64,000 nt of DNA from the NCBI RefSeq assembly GCF_963678635.1, contig NC_087063.1, forward strand, positions 32,934,599 to 32,998,598, read 5' to 3'. Shown one piece after another: positions 32,487 to 44,700 of the stretch. Numbering within the stretch: the first letter of the stretch is position 1; every line of letters starts with the position of its first letter. The position numbers were made by a program, and so were the translations under genes. The DNA comes from Symsagittifera roscoffensis. Its lineage: Eukaryota; Xenacoelomorpha; Acoela; Convolutidae. The notes below the pieces were generated by a model. That model ran no database searches and had not been told where the DNA came from. It saw nothing but the letters and a program-made list of their open reading frames with translations.

Positions 32487-35400
32487 GAGTTGCCTCTTAA
32501 GTCTAAGGCCTCTTGGACTAAACTACCGGACTTAAGACTCTCTCTGATCCATTACTTGTTGTTACAGCAAAATCAGTTTGGTACAGGAGAAGATAGGACG
32601 TGGACGGGAGCACAATCAATTGGTGCAAGCAGAATGCGCTACGTGAGGCGTTGAGCGAAGATTTGCTGTATGCGAAAATAGCAGAGCCCGACATGGTAAA
32701 TTTCAAAAACCACTTCCGCGATCGAAAGGGCAAAATGGGCAGTAGGCATCTCGAAGTGTTGCCAAAACTCTGAAACTTGAGACCTTACGACAAAACGAAT
32801 GGCGATTTAACAAGAATTCCTCGACTTGTAGCCTCAAACGAGAAAGTGACGAAACAAACTGAAGACTGGGCGATTACAATAGGCTACCAGAATAACTACC
32901 AGAATTCCTCTTAATCCGTAGGATGTTGCTCGGAGCAGACTACATAGTACGTACTCCCAGGTTAGAAGCCTTCAAAACCAACGAGAGAAGGATGGCAAAG
33001 TTCTCTGAAACGATGGACTCGTGCTTCATAGGCAGAAATACAGCCGTGCTGCGGTTTACGCATTTCGCATATGTGGATGACTCGACGAGGAGAAGGATGA
33101 GCAATGCAGCCATTCCGAAGCCAGGAAGATTCGAGAAAGAATGGGCCAAGTTGGAACTAGCGCCAACTATGATAAGAGGGAAAGCAGATTTGAAGGAGGC
33201 TGCACTAATAGTCATGAATGTGAGGCCAGAGTTGGCAAAAACTGACTAGAAGTAGACGGCATATGGATTGTTAGCCTCTTCAAAAATTCACACAGAAACG
33301 ATGGATCAATTGGCGAGATTGTCGCGGAGGACAGTGTTGCTACGCCATTTCGAAGAATAAATGCGAATTACTCCGAAAATGCATGCTCAGATCGCAATAC
33401 CGTGCGTCACAACTAAACTGAAACTCAAAATTGCTTGGAGTATGACGGGAACGACGATGGGAGATTACGATTTGGAAGAAAGAAAAAGGTCGAAAGAAAA
33501 GAAGGTGCTCTTGATGACGCATTTGAGAGACCTAATGATCTGTGAAGGAGCGGCCGTGGCGTGTGCGAAACGAAGAGACGCTTTGTGTTTCATCTAGTTC
33601 ATGTTGGAACAGTTGTCGGTTCCGGCGCTAAATAATTGTGCAAAAATGCTGAGAGAAGGCAGTGAATTGGCGAAAACCTTGCTCTAACAAGCACTGTTGG
33701 ACATTCACGAAAGCAAATCATTGCGAGTGATTATGAAAAAACTTGTGGAGCTACATCCCCTGAGAAAGATCGACCAGATCCGAAGATCTCGAATAAGGAG
33801 CTAACCTGCACAAAAACATTGATGGGGACACTGCTGCAGTCCAGTGAATACTGTGGACCAATCAGAAAGAAGTTATACCACTATGCGTCGGGAATTGTTG
33901 GAATGTCAAGTAATCCTTTCATCAACGAGAACATATTTGATTGTTACTTCCACTATGAACAAGCTGTTTTACTGAGATTCTGATTGTCAACAATACCAAC
34001 GATAAAAAGTATTTCCAGGCAGCAAGTCAAGTGAGAATTAGTATTGGAAGAAAAGGTGGCTGCACATTCTATACCGAACTCTGACATCACAGTGGAGTTT
34101 GGATTGGGTTTCTCAGAACAATTACTGAGGACAAGCTTGATGGTCGTGTTGAAGCCATCATGGTGCTCGAGTCTAAATGCCGTTTTAAAATATTCAATAT
34201 TGTGAGCGACGCAGGATGTACAGAGCGAATTGAATACATATTGCAACTTGTGAGATTTCATCATCATCTACAACTTGATGACTACAGCCTCTGGGAGCAA
34301 CCGAGAGAAAAACGCAGAATTGCCTGGCTGGGTCCAGAAAACTGGGATAAAACCTGATAGCTGTCTGGCGAAAGTCAGTGGACAAGAAGGTCATAAATGT
34401 GGAGGTTTTAAATGCGTAAAAACACTTGCGAGACAGCATAAACAACTGACGATACTGTTTGTAAATATAGTGATGAAAACGATAAACAAAACAGAACTAA
34501 TAGCAGATTGTCATGGAGGAATTGAGGTGAATGTAGTGACTGCACTAAGATTATACAGCATGTTTGGTTCTTTAGAGTCACTATTGAATCGAGAACAAAA
34601 ACATGAGATTTATCACGGTCATCAGTTAAGAAGTAATTCGGGGAGCTATACAGACTAACAGAAGCATATCGGGAAATGGAGAGAAGCGATAGAAGTGGAG
34701 ATGATCATCAGGCAAAATGAAAGTTATCGCCGACCGTCTTGAGCTCGACACTTAAAAGGTTTAACGATGGCTCCAATGTGCAAAAGCCTAAATCCAGTAC
34801 TTTTGGTGGCAGTGGATGTAAAAGGCACAAGGAAGATAGTGGATCGGGCTTTCTCAGTGCCAAAGTGGTTGAGACTTGCGAGAATTTCGGAGAAATCTGA
34901 GTTACTCTGCAAGATGTTCACCGCAGTTTCAGAAAGAACCAAGGAACTTTGGTGATTTTGAGAGACACAAGTAGAAAAGATCAACAGCAATGGAATACAA
35001 TGCAGAAGCTGATAGTCAAAAATCCACCGATTGATGATGGAAGTGTTACCACTATTGGAAGCTTCAGGAAAACGAAATTGGAGAAGTGTCATTGATGGAT
35101 GAGTTCCCTTGCCATTGTTTGCTAAAATTTTGGCGATATCCCGGGCGAAGTAATCTGCTGTTGACCTGGGACTCTGGAGAGCTGCTCTCTATGAGTTTAC
35201 CACACTCATCACATCCCAAAACAATAGTGATAATTGGAGTTATGATGGCCATTAGATGGCTGGAAGCTCAGGTTGGGGAGAACAATTGACAGGAAGCACC
35301 GACCGAAGAATAGCTGGAAGAACTTGATTGTCTAAGAGATTTGGATCTTTTTGGGACAATTTGCAAAATTTTGACCATTCCGATCGAAACAAAGAAAATA

Positions 35401-35537
35401 TGGGTCAGAAAACGACTGATGCCATGGTTTAGAGTCAATATGACTGAATGGTTGTACGAATATGACAAAAGCAAATGTCGAAGCACAGCAGAGTATGCAG
35501 CTCGTATCGGATGGACATGGGATCAGGAGCTTTCAAT
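32487..35537 (+). mobile_element. Unclassified element, copy II (A joined to C)
   Basis: Segment A (32,490-33,249) is joined directly to segment C (33,250-35,537). Compared with copy I, about 1,270 bp between A and C is missing. The offset to copy I is a constant 4,301 bp from about 28,990 to 31,230, so there are no net indels over that stretch and substitutions are few. The copy ends abruptly at GGATCAGGAGCTTTCA, where an unrelated insert begins. Confidence 0.8.
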
Positions 35538-35960
35538 GAGACATTAAATGTTTTGTAACATTGATCATTTTTGTTTGACGAAACGTAATAAACACATAAA
35601 ACATGATTTTGGTTTGCCTGTCGGTACACAAACCTTGTATTGGAAATCCTTGTTTTTTTGTCATTTTGCCTTTGTATTATAATTAAAAAGATGCCATGGG
35701 GATTCTTTGAAGTTTTGATCTTAAGTATGTCCGCGTTGTCACACATCTGCCTACCACCACCATAAAACAAATGAAAAGCTATAGGCCACACCTTTAGACC
35801 ACCCACAACCCCAACCACAGCCCACACACCCTCATACTTTTTTCAAACTTATATGCTACTTTTTTATTTTCTCATTCAAACGACTTAGTTGATACTCAGC
35901 TCTGAAAGAAAGACAAAATTCAAACTGTAACCATGACAAGTCTTCTGAAAAAAATTCCGA
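35538..35960. other. Unclassified insert of about 420 bp interrupting copy II
   Basis: The insert begins ATGAGACATTAAATG and ends before CTTCGTGACGCATCGG, a phrase of segment C; after this the sequence skips straight to the middle of block D. No terminal inverted repeats or coding frame were recognised, and it occurs only once in the window. A 130-codon minus-strand open frame across it is not convincing. Confidence 0.45.
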
Positions 35961-36438
35961 CTTCGTGACGCATCGGTAGCAGAAGAAGCTTAGTAGGGTA
36001 ATTTTAGTTTGTTGGTTGGCAGGACTGTCCTGCGTCCCAACACTTTTTAACCCTACGAGAAGAAGTTTTAACTTGAGAAAATGATACCAAAAGTTAGAAA
36101 AGATATTTTATTTTAGATCAAATGCTTAGAGTGCAGATTAGTGAATTAATAGAGGGCTATAGCAAGGTAGTTTGATGCCATTTATAGCCCGTAGTGAGTC
36201 GATGTGATGTGGATAAAAAGTCTTTTGATGCGTTTTGTAAATTTTGTTCAATGACACTGTACCATTCCTATGAGTTAAGCGAATTTCAATGAGGATATTG
36301 ACCGGGCTGTCTGAGGAGTATGTGAAGTTTGACCAGAATGACCTAAAATGCATGTCATCAACGATTTTTATAGAAAATAGTTCATGTGGAAAATTGGCTG
36401 TTTTTGAACAAATAGTAGTGCTAATCCTTCAAATGAAC

Positions 36439-37410
36439 GAGTTGCGAGTGGTCGGTTTTGACTGACATGGTAAATTTTAAAGAGTCGTTCGGTTGTAAAG
36501 ACATTTTACCACCTTGAGTTTTCGCGACAATTGAAAAATCGCGAAAATCGGAAGAAAAATTTTCGATAGTCAGAAAAACACAGAACGCTCAACTAAGCAG
36601 ATAAAAAACTAAAAAACCGAGTGTGAAGATCCGAGAGCATTCCGGAAAGTAACGATAACGATTGTGCAGACACAATCGTTATTGTGTTGACTTCATCGTT
36701 AGGAAGGCCGAGAGCCAAGGTTGCAACCCTTTCCGGCGCTGAAGAGAGAGCTTATTTCGTGAAGACCACAAATCCGGAAGGGTCTTGGGAGAAGAAGGTG
36801 AATTGAGTTTCAAACTACTTTTAGCTTCGCGGAATGTCTTGAGCTTATATTAATTAACATCAAATTCAATTTTCAGAATATGGGAAGCTAGGAGTTGAGG
36901 GAAAGGGTTGATCCGTCTCCGATGGATATGATGATTTTTTATCTACTGAACGAAAACAATAGTAATATGACAATAGATTAATAGCCCTGTTTTAAGGAGT
37001 GAACTCGTGGTCTGATTTTAATGAGACCCAGCCATGAGCTCACTATTTCTGCATTTAACTATGTTAATTTGCTCGGTTTTACCGATAGCCTAATTGTTGT
37101 GATTAATTTTTTAAATAGTGTGTCTGTTCAACTTTACTTCTTGGGTAATTTCATATTAAATGCGCTGGACTTTCCTCACTGACTTATCTTACCAAACCTT
37201 GCCGTCCGAGCCGTAGGCGAAAAAAGTTTCCCGGCTTAACTAGACGCAAGGAGAAGTGAGCTGGTTAATCGACCTCCAAAACGTCGTCAGGTTGTACCAC
37301 TCCTCACACTTTTTTTAATCCATTGACCAAATTTAAATCCTTATTGAAAACGTTCATAAATCACCCCAAAGAGCTTCCTTTCTCGCGCCAGTTGTCCGTG
37401 TTCCAGGTAG
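36439..37410 (+). repeat. Block E, first copy: 5' region of the SGNH/PHD LINE family
   Basis: This non-coding block lies between block D and the first reading frame of the LINE. It contains CCGGAAGGGTC at 36,774 and a perfect 12-bp inverted repeat with a 4-nt loop at 36,655-36,682. Copies: 38,473-39,443 and 48,686-49,656, and an old partial copy at 9,780-10,215. It could be a 5' UTR or an independent repeat. Confidence 0.7.
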
Positions 37411-37635
37411 ATGCCGCAATTCCAGGTAAGACGCATCCCTAAGTTTTCACAGAAACTAGTTATCGGGACTTCAAGGACCAAATATATCGAACCAGCTCTA
37501 GTAAAACAAGCATTTCACTCCGACCGCGGCGCAACGCTACATGATCTGTTTGAAACAGTTTTGCAATACAGACCAAAGCACCTTACACTAACAATGTTTG
37601 CTGGATACAATGATAACAGGCTGCATCAAAAATAA
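37411..37635 (+). pseudogene. SGNH-like region of the PHD LINE (first copy, truncated)
   Basis: The frame reads KLVIGTSRTKYIEPALV, then DRGATLHDLFETV, then LTLTMFAGYNDN, ending at a stop. The spacing resembles SGNH hydrolase blocks I (GDS, here GTS), a central Gly and III (GxND). SGNH-type esterase domains are known in the first protein of some LINEs (CR1-like), which supports the reading, but the nucleophile block is altered. Just downstream the copy breaks off at block D3. Confidence 0.55.
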
Positions 37636-39443
37636 TAAAAACATCAATGAAAAAACTTGGTTCATATCATTACTGAAAAATGATACAGCAAGCCAACTAA
37701 GCTTGAAATTGACACTTGATGAGAAAAACACTTTTTGTTATTCTTAATTAAAATTTGCTGCATTTGTAAAATTTTATTTTGATTTTAAATAGTGTTTTTA
37801 GAGACAATATATTCGGAAAGACTTCAGTGGAGAGTATATTTAAGGTACTCCAGCCTGCATGATTCTTTTTAAACAACAAAGAAGACTGTTCACTCGGTGG
37901 TGATATGAAAGACTTGAGTAATCTCTTGAAGAGGAAAATCATTTCATTGTTCCTTCTTGCCACCGAGTTTCTTAATTTTAATATTCAGGCCCAATAACAA
38001 CTATAATTCCAAAAAGAAGAAGCTTAGTAGGGTAATTTTAGTTTGTTGGTTGGCAGGACTGTCCTGCGTCCCAACACTTTTTAACCCTACGAGAAGAAGT
38101 TTTTACTTGAGAAAATGATACCAAAAGTTAGAAAAGATATTTTATTTTAGATCAAATGCTTAGAGTGCAGATTAGTGAATTAATAGAGGGCTATAGCAAG
38201 GTAGTTTGATGCCATTTATAGCCCGTAGTGAGTCGATGTGATGTGGATAAAAAGTCTTTTGATGCGTTTTGTAAGTTTTGTTCAATGACACTGTACCATT
38301 CCTATGAGTTAAGCGAATTTCAATGAGGATATTGACCGGACTGTCTGAGGAGTATGTGAAGTTTGACCAGAATGACCTAAAATGCATGTCATCAACGATT
38401 TTTATAGAAAATAGTTCATGTGGAAAATTGGCTGTTTTTGAACAAATAGTAGTGCTAATCCTTCAAATGAACGAGTTGCGAGTGGTCGGTTTTGACTGAC
38501 ATGGTAAATTTTAAAGAGTCGTTCGGTTGTAAAGACATTTTACCACCTTGAGATTTCGCGACAATTGAAAAATCGCGAAAATCGGAAGAAAAATTTTCGA
38601 TAGTCAGAAAAACACAGAACGCTCAAATAAGCAGATAAAAAACTAAAAAACCGAGTGTGAAGATCCGAGAGCATTCCGGAAAGTAACGATAACGATTGTG
38701 CAGACACAATCGTTATTGTGTTGACTTCATCGTTCGGAAGGCCGAGAGCCAAGGTTGCAACCCTTTCCGGCGCTGAAGAGAGAGCTTATTTCGTGAAGAC
38801 CACAAATCCAGAAGGGTCTTGGGAGAAGAAGGTGAACTGAGTTTCAAACTACTTTTAGCTTCGCGGAATGTCTTGAGCTTATATTAATTAACATCAAATT
38901 CAATTTTCAGAATATGGGAAGCTAGGAGTTGAGGGAAAGGGTTGATCCGTCTCCGATGGATATGATGATTTTTTATCTACTGAACGAAAACAATAGTAAT
39001 ATGACAATAGATTAATAGCCCTGTTTTAAGGAGTGAACTCGTGGTCTGATTTTAATGAGACCCAGCCATGAGCTCACTATTTCTGCATTTAACTATGTTA
39101 ATTTGCTCGGTTTTACCGATAGCCTAATTGTTGTGATTAATTTATTAAATAGTGTGTCTGTTCAACTTTACTTCTTGGGTAATTTCATATTAAATGCGCT
39201 GGACTTTCCTCACTGACTTATCTTACCAAACCTTGCCGTCCGAGCCGTAGGCGAAAAAAGTTTCCCGGCTTAACTAGACGCAAGGGAAGTGAGCTGGTTA
39301 ATCGACCTCCAAAACGTCGTCAGGTTGTACCACTCCTCACACTTTTTTTTATCCATTGACCAAATTTAAATCCTTAATGAAAACGTTCATAAATCACCCC
39401 AAAGAGCTTCCTTTCTCGCGCCAGTTGTCCGTGTTTCAGGTAG

Positions 39444-40987
39444 ATGCCGCAATTCCAGGTAAGACGCATCCCTAAGTTTTCACAGAAACTAGTTATCGGG
39501 ACTTCAAGGACCAAATATATCGAACCAGCTCTAGTAAAACAAGCATTTCACTCCGACCGCGGCGCAACGCTACATGATCTGTTTGAAACATTTTTGCAAT
39601 ACAGACCAAAGCACCTTACACTAACAATGTTTGCTGGATACAATGATAACAGGCTGCATCCAAAATAATAAAAACATCAATGAAAAAACTTGGTTCATAT
39701 CATTACTGAAAAATCTCAGCCCAGGACACTGATTATCACCAAAATAATTCAGAGCTGTAATAACTCTGAATTAAATCGCCAATTTTGTTATCATGATCAT
39801 GTGTTGTTTAATTTGATAAACATGTTTGTACACTCCCATACACTTAATGTCTCACCTGATCTCAACTTATAAATTAACCATTCAAATGTTCTGCCGCGAT
39901 TTCATTAATCCATTTCTCGTTCTTTGATAAGAATTTCTTCACAATTTTTCTGGCAAATTTAATCTATAAACTTTCTTGCTAACTTGACACCACCGACTTT
40001 CCTCAAATGGCCAATAAAACACAATGGTTCATTTGTAAAAACAACTTACTAGGCGGAAGTGTCCGGTGCTTCACATGTCCAGGCTACATGCATGTAAAAT
40101 GCAGCGGCCTAGCACGCCGCAGTGATCTCTACGACGATTTTAGCTGTTATCGCAGCACCTCCCAATTTCACATAGCTAACGAAACGCGCCAATGCAATCC
40201 CCCAACCCTAGATACAACCAAGCTCCCCCAATTCCATCCTCACAATTGCACTGCCCCACACTCACAAAACTCAAGAGAACCCTCCACTATGGATTCTAGA
40301 ACAACACAAGACCCATGGTCAGAACCCTGTCCAAAACTCATAGAAACCGCAAGGAAAATATACTCTGAAATAATCTTTAAGAACTTATCAAAAATTAAAA
40401 TTGGTTATAACTCAATAGAACTCTGAACAGCCTATTAGAAAAGAACAAAAATACCTTAGCAATGCACGCAGCCAGGATCTTTCCACATTTACTACTATGT
40501 CAAAAATAACGCGACTTAATCTATGGCAAGACGGAGACCTGGATGACCTATATAGCGAAGGGAAGGCTCTGCAAATGCGCTTGACAAAAGGAAGAAGAAG
40601 AAAAACTGAAACTGAGCACAACAGTTCAACAAACTAATAAACACGCAAAGCTAGCGAACATATCTAAAGGCGTTCTTTCGCTCGACGAGATCGTCAAATT
40701 AGGACAGTAGAACAGACTCTTTTTGAGAAGCACCCACCATCTGAACCAATTCATGACAACTATATTACACCACTCTCAAATGAAACAATTCCTCTCCGCT
40801 CATCGACATTTGATCAGATAAACGATCAACATATCATGAAAGCAGCCATAAGAACTCCTGGAACTCATGGACTATCTGGCCTTGATGCAAATGAATGGAG
40901 ACGTATTTTAACACACTTCGGGCAACAATCGGTTGAGATTTCAAAAACAATAGCTAAAACTGCCAAAAGATTGGCTGCCAAAGAACT
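39444..40987 (+). mobile_element. SGNH/PHD LINE, copy with first-protein part only
   Basis: The order is an SGNH-like frame (39,444-39,668), a disrupted spacer, a PHD-type finger frame (40,007-40,426), then traces leading to TPGTHGLSGLDANEWRRI (40,836-41,030), which normally precedes the RT. The copy stops at about 40,987, where part B of the unclassified element begins. The RT itself is absent here. Confidence 0.65.
40007..40426 (+). pseudogene. PHD-type zinc finger of the SGNH/PHD LINE
   Basis: The ATG-started frame reads WFICKNNLLGGSVRCFTCPG, then YMHVKCSGLARRSDLYDDFS and CYRS. The pattern C..CxxC..HxxC..CxxC is that of a PHD finger, with the last Cys replaced by Ser in this copy (it is Cys in the copy at 50,220). 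A Pro/Thr-rich tail follows. A PHD finger in the first protein of LINEs is known; its role is thought to be in nucleic acid or chromatin binding. Confidence 0.65.
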
Positions 40988-41412
40988 AAACAAAAAAAAA
41001 CTGCCATTTCAGCTTAATGGAAGCGAGTAGAAGACGCCATTGATATGGAGCAAGGCGATGACAGATTGCCTGACACATCGAAAATGATGATTGATGTAGC
41101 GATGGTACCACTCATCCTCATAAAACCAAGAGGAGTGACCGCAATCTTACTGGAGCAACGTTGGAAATGGAAGTACTCGGCCAATGTGGTGAGGACACCC
41201 TTTGAGACTTCAAACTATCATGCAAGAACCACGGAAAGGGAAGCATCGTAGGACAGCTGACCCCAGTGGAACACAACTGCGAGTCGAGCCCGCCGGTGGA
41301 TACATGGAAATAATGGAAAGACATCGAATCGCTCTAGCAATTAAAAAAGTGCCACGGAATGTCACCTGGAAGAAGTGATCGAGGGCACGACGATGAAGTA
41401 GACGGCATATGG
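40988..41412 (+). pseudogene. Unclassified element copy III, part B
   Basis: Same as 28,540-28,966, including the 68-codon frame (41,045-41,251, MEQGDDRLPDTSKMM). It ends at GACGGCATATGG, exactly where the LINE is inserted. Confidence 0.75.
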
Positions 41413-41455
41413 TACGTGTACATCAGCTTCCCAGACTGGTCCCGGCAAGAGGTGA

Positions 41456-41716
41456 GGAGCGCAGAAATCGAAACCCAGTCCAGGGGGGGCGAGGTCCGGG
41501 GTTGACGATGGCCTAGGCAACACCCTCCGACCGATACCCCCTATCAAACCGAAGGGAAGTAGCCAATCCCTACGGACAGTCAAGGCGATACTTGAATTTT
41601 CCAGGCGACACAGCAGGGTGTTGAGCTGGCTAAGACTGGTCAACGACATCGAACAAAATCCAGGCCCCGCAGGCGAGACGAGGAAAGAACAAAGACGGAA
41701 AGGAAGAGAAGAGTGA
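41456..41716 (+). CDS. LINE N-terminal frame with 2A-like sequence, ends in TGA
   Basis: The frame is open from 41,456 after a TGA, with no ATG. It has a Pro-rich part (RPIPPIKPKG), a helix (SRVLSWLRLV) and then the 2A-like NDIEQNPGP. The core D-I-E-Q-N-P-G-P lies at 41,645-41,668. After this come 15 polar residues and a TGA at 41,714-41,716. The long endonuclease-RT frame continues in exactly the same frame. 2A peptides cause ribosomal skipping between Gly and Pro, and 2A-like motifs are known in several APE-type LINEs. I infer that the ancestral protein was N-terminus, 2A, APE, RT and that the TGA is a single disabling change or is bypassed. Confidence 0.65.
   Translation, partial: GAQKSKPSPGGARSGVDDGLGNTLRPIPPIKPKGSSQSLRTVKAILEFSRRHSRVLSWLRLVNDIEQNPGPAGETRKEQRRKGREE
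41645..41668 (+). other. 2A-like ribosome-skipping motif DIEQNPGP
   Basis: It matches the canonical D-[VI]-E-x-N-P-G-P consensus at all fixed positions, with a preceding hydrophobic helix-like stretch as in working 2A peptides. Skipping activity is not shown by the sequence. Confidence 0.8.
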
Positions 41717-41755
41717 CAAACAAGAAGAAACCAAAAGTGGGTGGACAGAGCTACG

Positions 41756-44700
41756 ATGATGGGGAAGAGGAAAACGACCATCATTTGGACGTGGAACATC
41801 CAAAGGGCGAGAGTCACTTTCCCTAGGAGAAACCGCTTCGCCGAAATTCTGAAAGAGGCGACAAAGAGAGAGGTGGAGGTCATCCTATTCACGGAGCTTC
41901 ACGAAGAGACGGAAGGTCTCCAATGGATCAAGTCGGGAGACTTGTACGGGGTCCTAGTGCACGGAAAGAAGAGCGGCATCTTTCTGAGAGACGTTTGGGC
42001 GACAAATTGGAAGGACCAAGGATACAGACGAAAACATGGCGAGAGAAGCACGTCAGTGGATGTGGATGAGGTCAAGTTTGTCGCTGCGTACCAGCCACTG
42101 TGGAACGCCGACCCTGTGGAGTTCGCGAGTTACAGGGAAGAACTGAACGAACAGATCCTCGGATGCGATAAGCACATAAAACTGATCATCGGAGGTGACT
42201 GGAACTCTAGCATTGGCGACACAAATAGGAGGACTCAGGACAAGGTGGCCGGAGCATACGGCCTTGGCAACACGAACGCCGCGGGCAACGACTTGATAAA
42301 TTGGTGTCATGAACACGAACTGGCGTGGACAAACTCTTTCTTCCGGCACAAAAAGAGGGGAACTTGGAAATGCCCAGCTAGGAAAAGCTGGCACGAGATC
42401 GACGGTTTCATGACAAGACAAAACCAACGTAGCCGTTTGGTGAAGAACGTGAGAACAGAGACGACGAGCCGGACACTGTCTGACCACAAACCGAAGGTGA
42501 TAGAGTGCTGGCTGCAGAAACCTAGGAAAGAGCCCGAGAGGAGACAGCAGAGAAGCACAAACATCAACTGGGACAAGCTGAGAGACCCGGCCACGAAACA
42601 GCAGTTCCGGACATCGGTTGGCGAGGCATTGAGTCGTTCGGAGATGACGTGGAAAGAACTAATCAAAAAAGTGAGAGAGGCGGGAAAAAACATTTGCGGT
42701 CATGTGGAAAAGATAAACCTGAACCCGTGGATGGATACACACAACGAGGAGATCAAGTCCTTCCAAATGAGGATCAGCCAGGTTACGAGAGCCATCGAAA
42801 CTGCCGAAGGACTCGTGGAAAGGACGGAAAAAATATTGGCGAGAAAAAACATACGAAAAGAGTATAAGAAGGAGGAGAAAAGATGGGAGCACGACTGGTG
42901 GCTTAACTTCGTGGAAGAAGTCAAAGAAGCCGAACAAAGAGGAGACACAAGAAAAATGTACAAAACCCTGAAGAAATTGGGATGCAAGGATCTGAGGATC
43001 TTTGAAGAAGAACACTTCAGTCCTGACGAATTCAGGGAACACTTCATGAAAGTTTCGGAAAACCGCTTCGAGAGAGAAATCTCCGAGATCATGGAAACGG
43101 CGGCAAGTACGACAAAGAGGACAGACGAGGAAGCAGCGAACGCGGCAAAACACTTGGAACGAGAGATCACATTTGCCGAGTTCCAAAGGGAGCTCGGAAA
43201 GATGAAGGACGGGGCCCCTGGCTGCAACAGCGTCAGAGTGAGCGCTTTGAAAAACCTGAACGACGACGCAAAGAGACAGTTGTTCCAGGGAATGCTTCAC
43301 CACTTGGACACTCCCATCGCTCAATGGCCTGAAGAAACGACAGAAGGTTGGATGATCCCCCTACACAAGAAAGGCACAAAGATGGACAGGGGAAACTACA
43401 GAGGTGTGTGCTTACTCCCTCTGATCAGCAGAATAGTGGCCCGCATCTTCGCGTCTCGGATCAGAGAGTCGGCAGAGGAGCTCAAGGTCCTTGGCGAGAA
43501 CCAGAACGGGTTCCGGACGGGGAGATCTACTTGTGACGCTACCCAGATAATCTTGCGGATCGACGAAGAAACCAGACGCGTACTTGGCAACAGCAACGAC
43601 GAGACGGAGGACAGACCGGGAGCGGTGTTGCTTGACATCACAAAGGCCTACCCGAGGGTCAATAGACCGCTGCTATGGAGCATATTAGAGAACTTGGGCA
43701 TGACAAAGAAAGTCACGGAAGTGCTGAAAGGCCTGCACGAGAGGACCCGCTACAGGGTTAAGGGACGCGAGGGCCTGAGCGACGAGTGGCTGTCGGCGCG
43801 TGGTCTAAGAGAAGGGTGCGCAACGTCCCCCATCCTGTTCAACATCTACCACGCAGAGTCAATGAGAAAAGCAGCGGAGGAGAGGGCAAAACAGGCCAAA
43901 GACGCGAACAAACGCTGCGGACTAGACTGGGGCTGGAAACCGGGTAGTAACTTCCCAGCCAACAAAGCAACGAGAATGAGGAGAAGCAGCGCGTGCGAAA
44001 AATTCACCATCACTGATTCCCTATTTGCAGACGACTCGACATTGATTGGTTGGAGCGAAGAACTGAAAGAAGGAAAGGAGAATATAAAGAAGGAGATGAT
44101 GAAGTTCGAGGAGAAGTGCCACGATGGAAAGGAGGAAACCATCTGGTTTGCAAGCGAGATGGCAGAGAACACCAGGATGCTGGGTACCTTGATAGGAAAG
44201 AAGAAGGATCGCGAAGCCAGAATCAGACGTGCTAATGGTGCCTGGGCCAAGGTGAAGAAATGGCTAAGGAAGTCGAAGCTGAGCAAGAGAACAAGAGCTC
44301 TCGTCGTACAAGCGGTCGTAGAGTTGTCCCTTCTTTTCGACTGCAACGCTAGACCGTGGACTGTTGGAGACCTCAACAGATTCCAGAGCGTGGTAGACAG
44401 GTTCTACAGATACATCTGGAACAACGGAAAGGGACTGCCGCTCGTTCGTATGCAAGAAGAGGGCGTCAACGGCTACGAGGTCAGGAGACAGCTTGGAATT
44501 ACATCGATCCGTTCCAAAACGGAGATAAGAGCGCTGGAGCGCATTGGACATGTTCTCCGTATGCCAAACGAAAGGATGACGAAAAAAATTGTTTTGGGGA
44601 GATGGCTTGAGGAGAAAACCGAGAATGGAAAACTGACCGGTGGACTAATCGCATACTGGAAACGGCTGATTGGAGAAGCAGGAGAGGACTGGACCAACAT

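Larger units (their letters stand above)
35975..39690 (+). repeat. Tandem duplication of block D+E, period about 2,033 bp
   Basis: D2 plus E (35,975-37,679) is followed head to tail by D3 plus E (37,680-39,690). Matching points are offset by 2,033-2,034 bp. The second unit is more complete on its left side, with the 5' part of D. The junction at about 37,680 joins the middle of the SGNH-like LINE's leader to the start of D. Confidence 0.85.

Noticed and set aside
35435..35827. 130-codon minus-strand frame across the 420-bp insert
   Set aside because: It bridges two unrelated sequences and has no domain or repeat support.
42659..43324. 221-codon and other long open frames on the minus strand opposite the LINE
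   Set aside because: They are shadows of the high-G+C, strongly coding plus-strand frame; the products have no recognisable domain.
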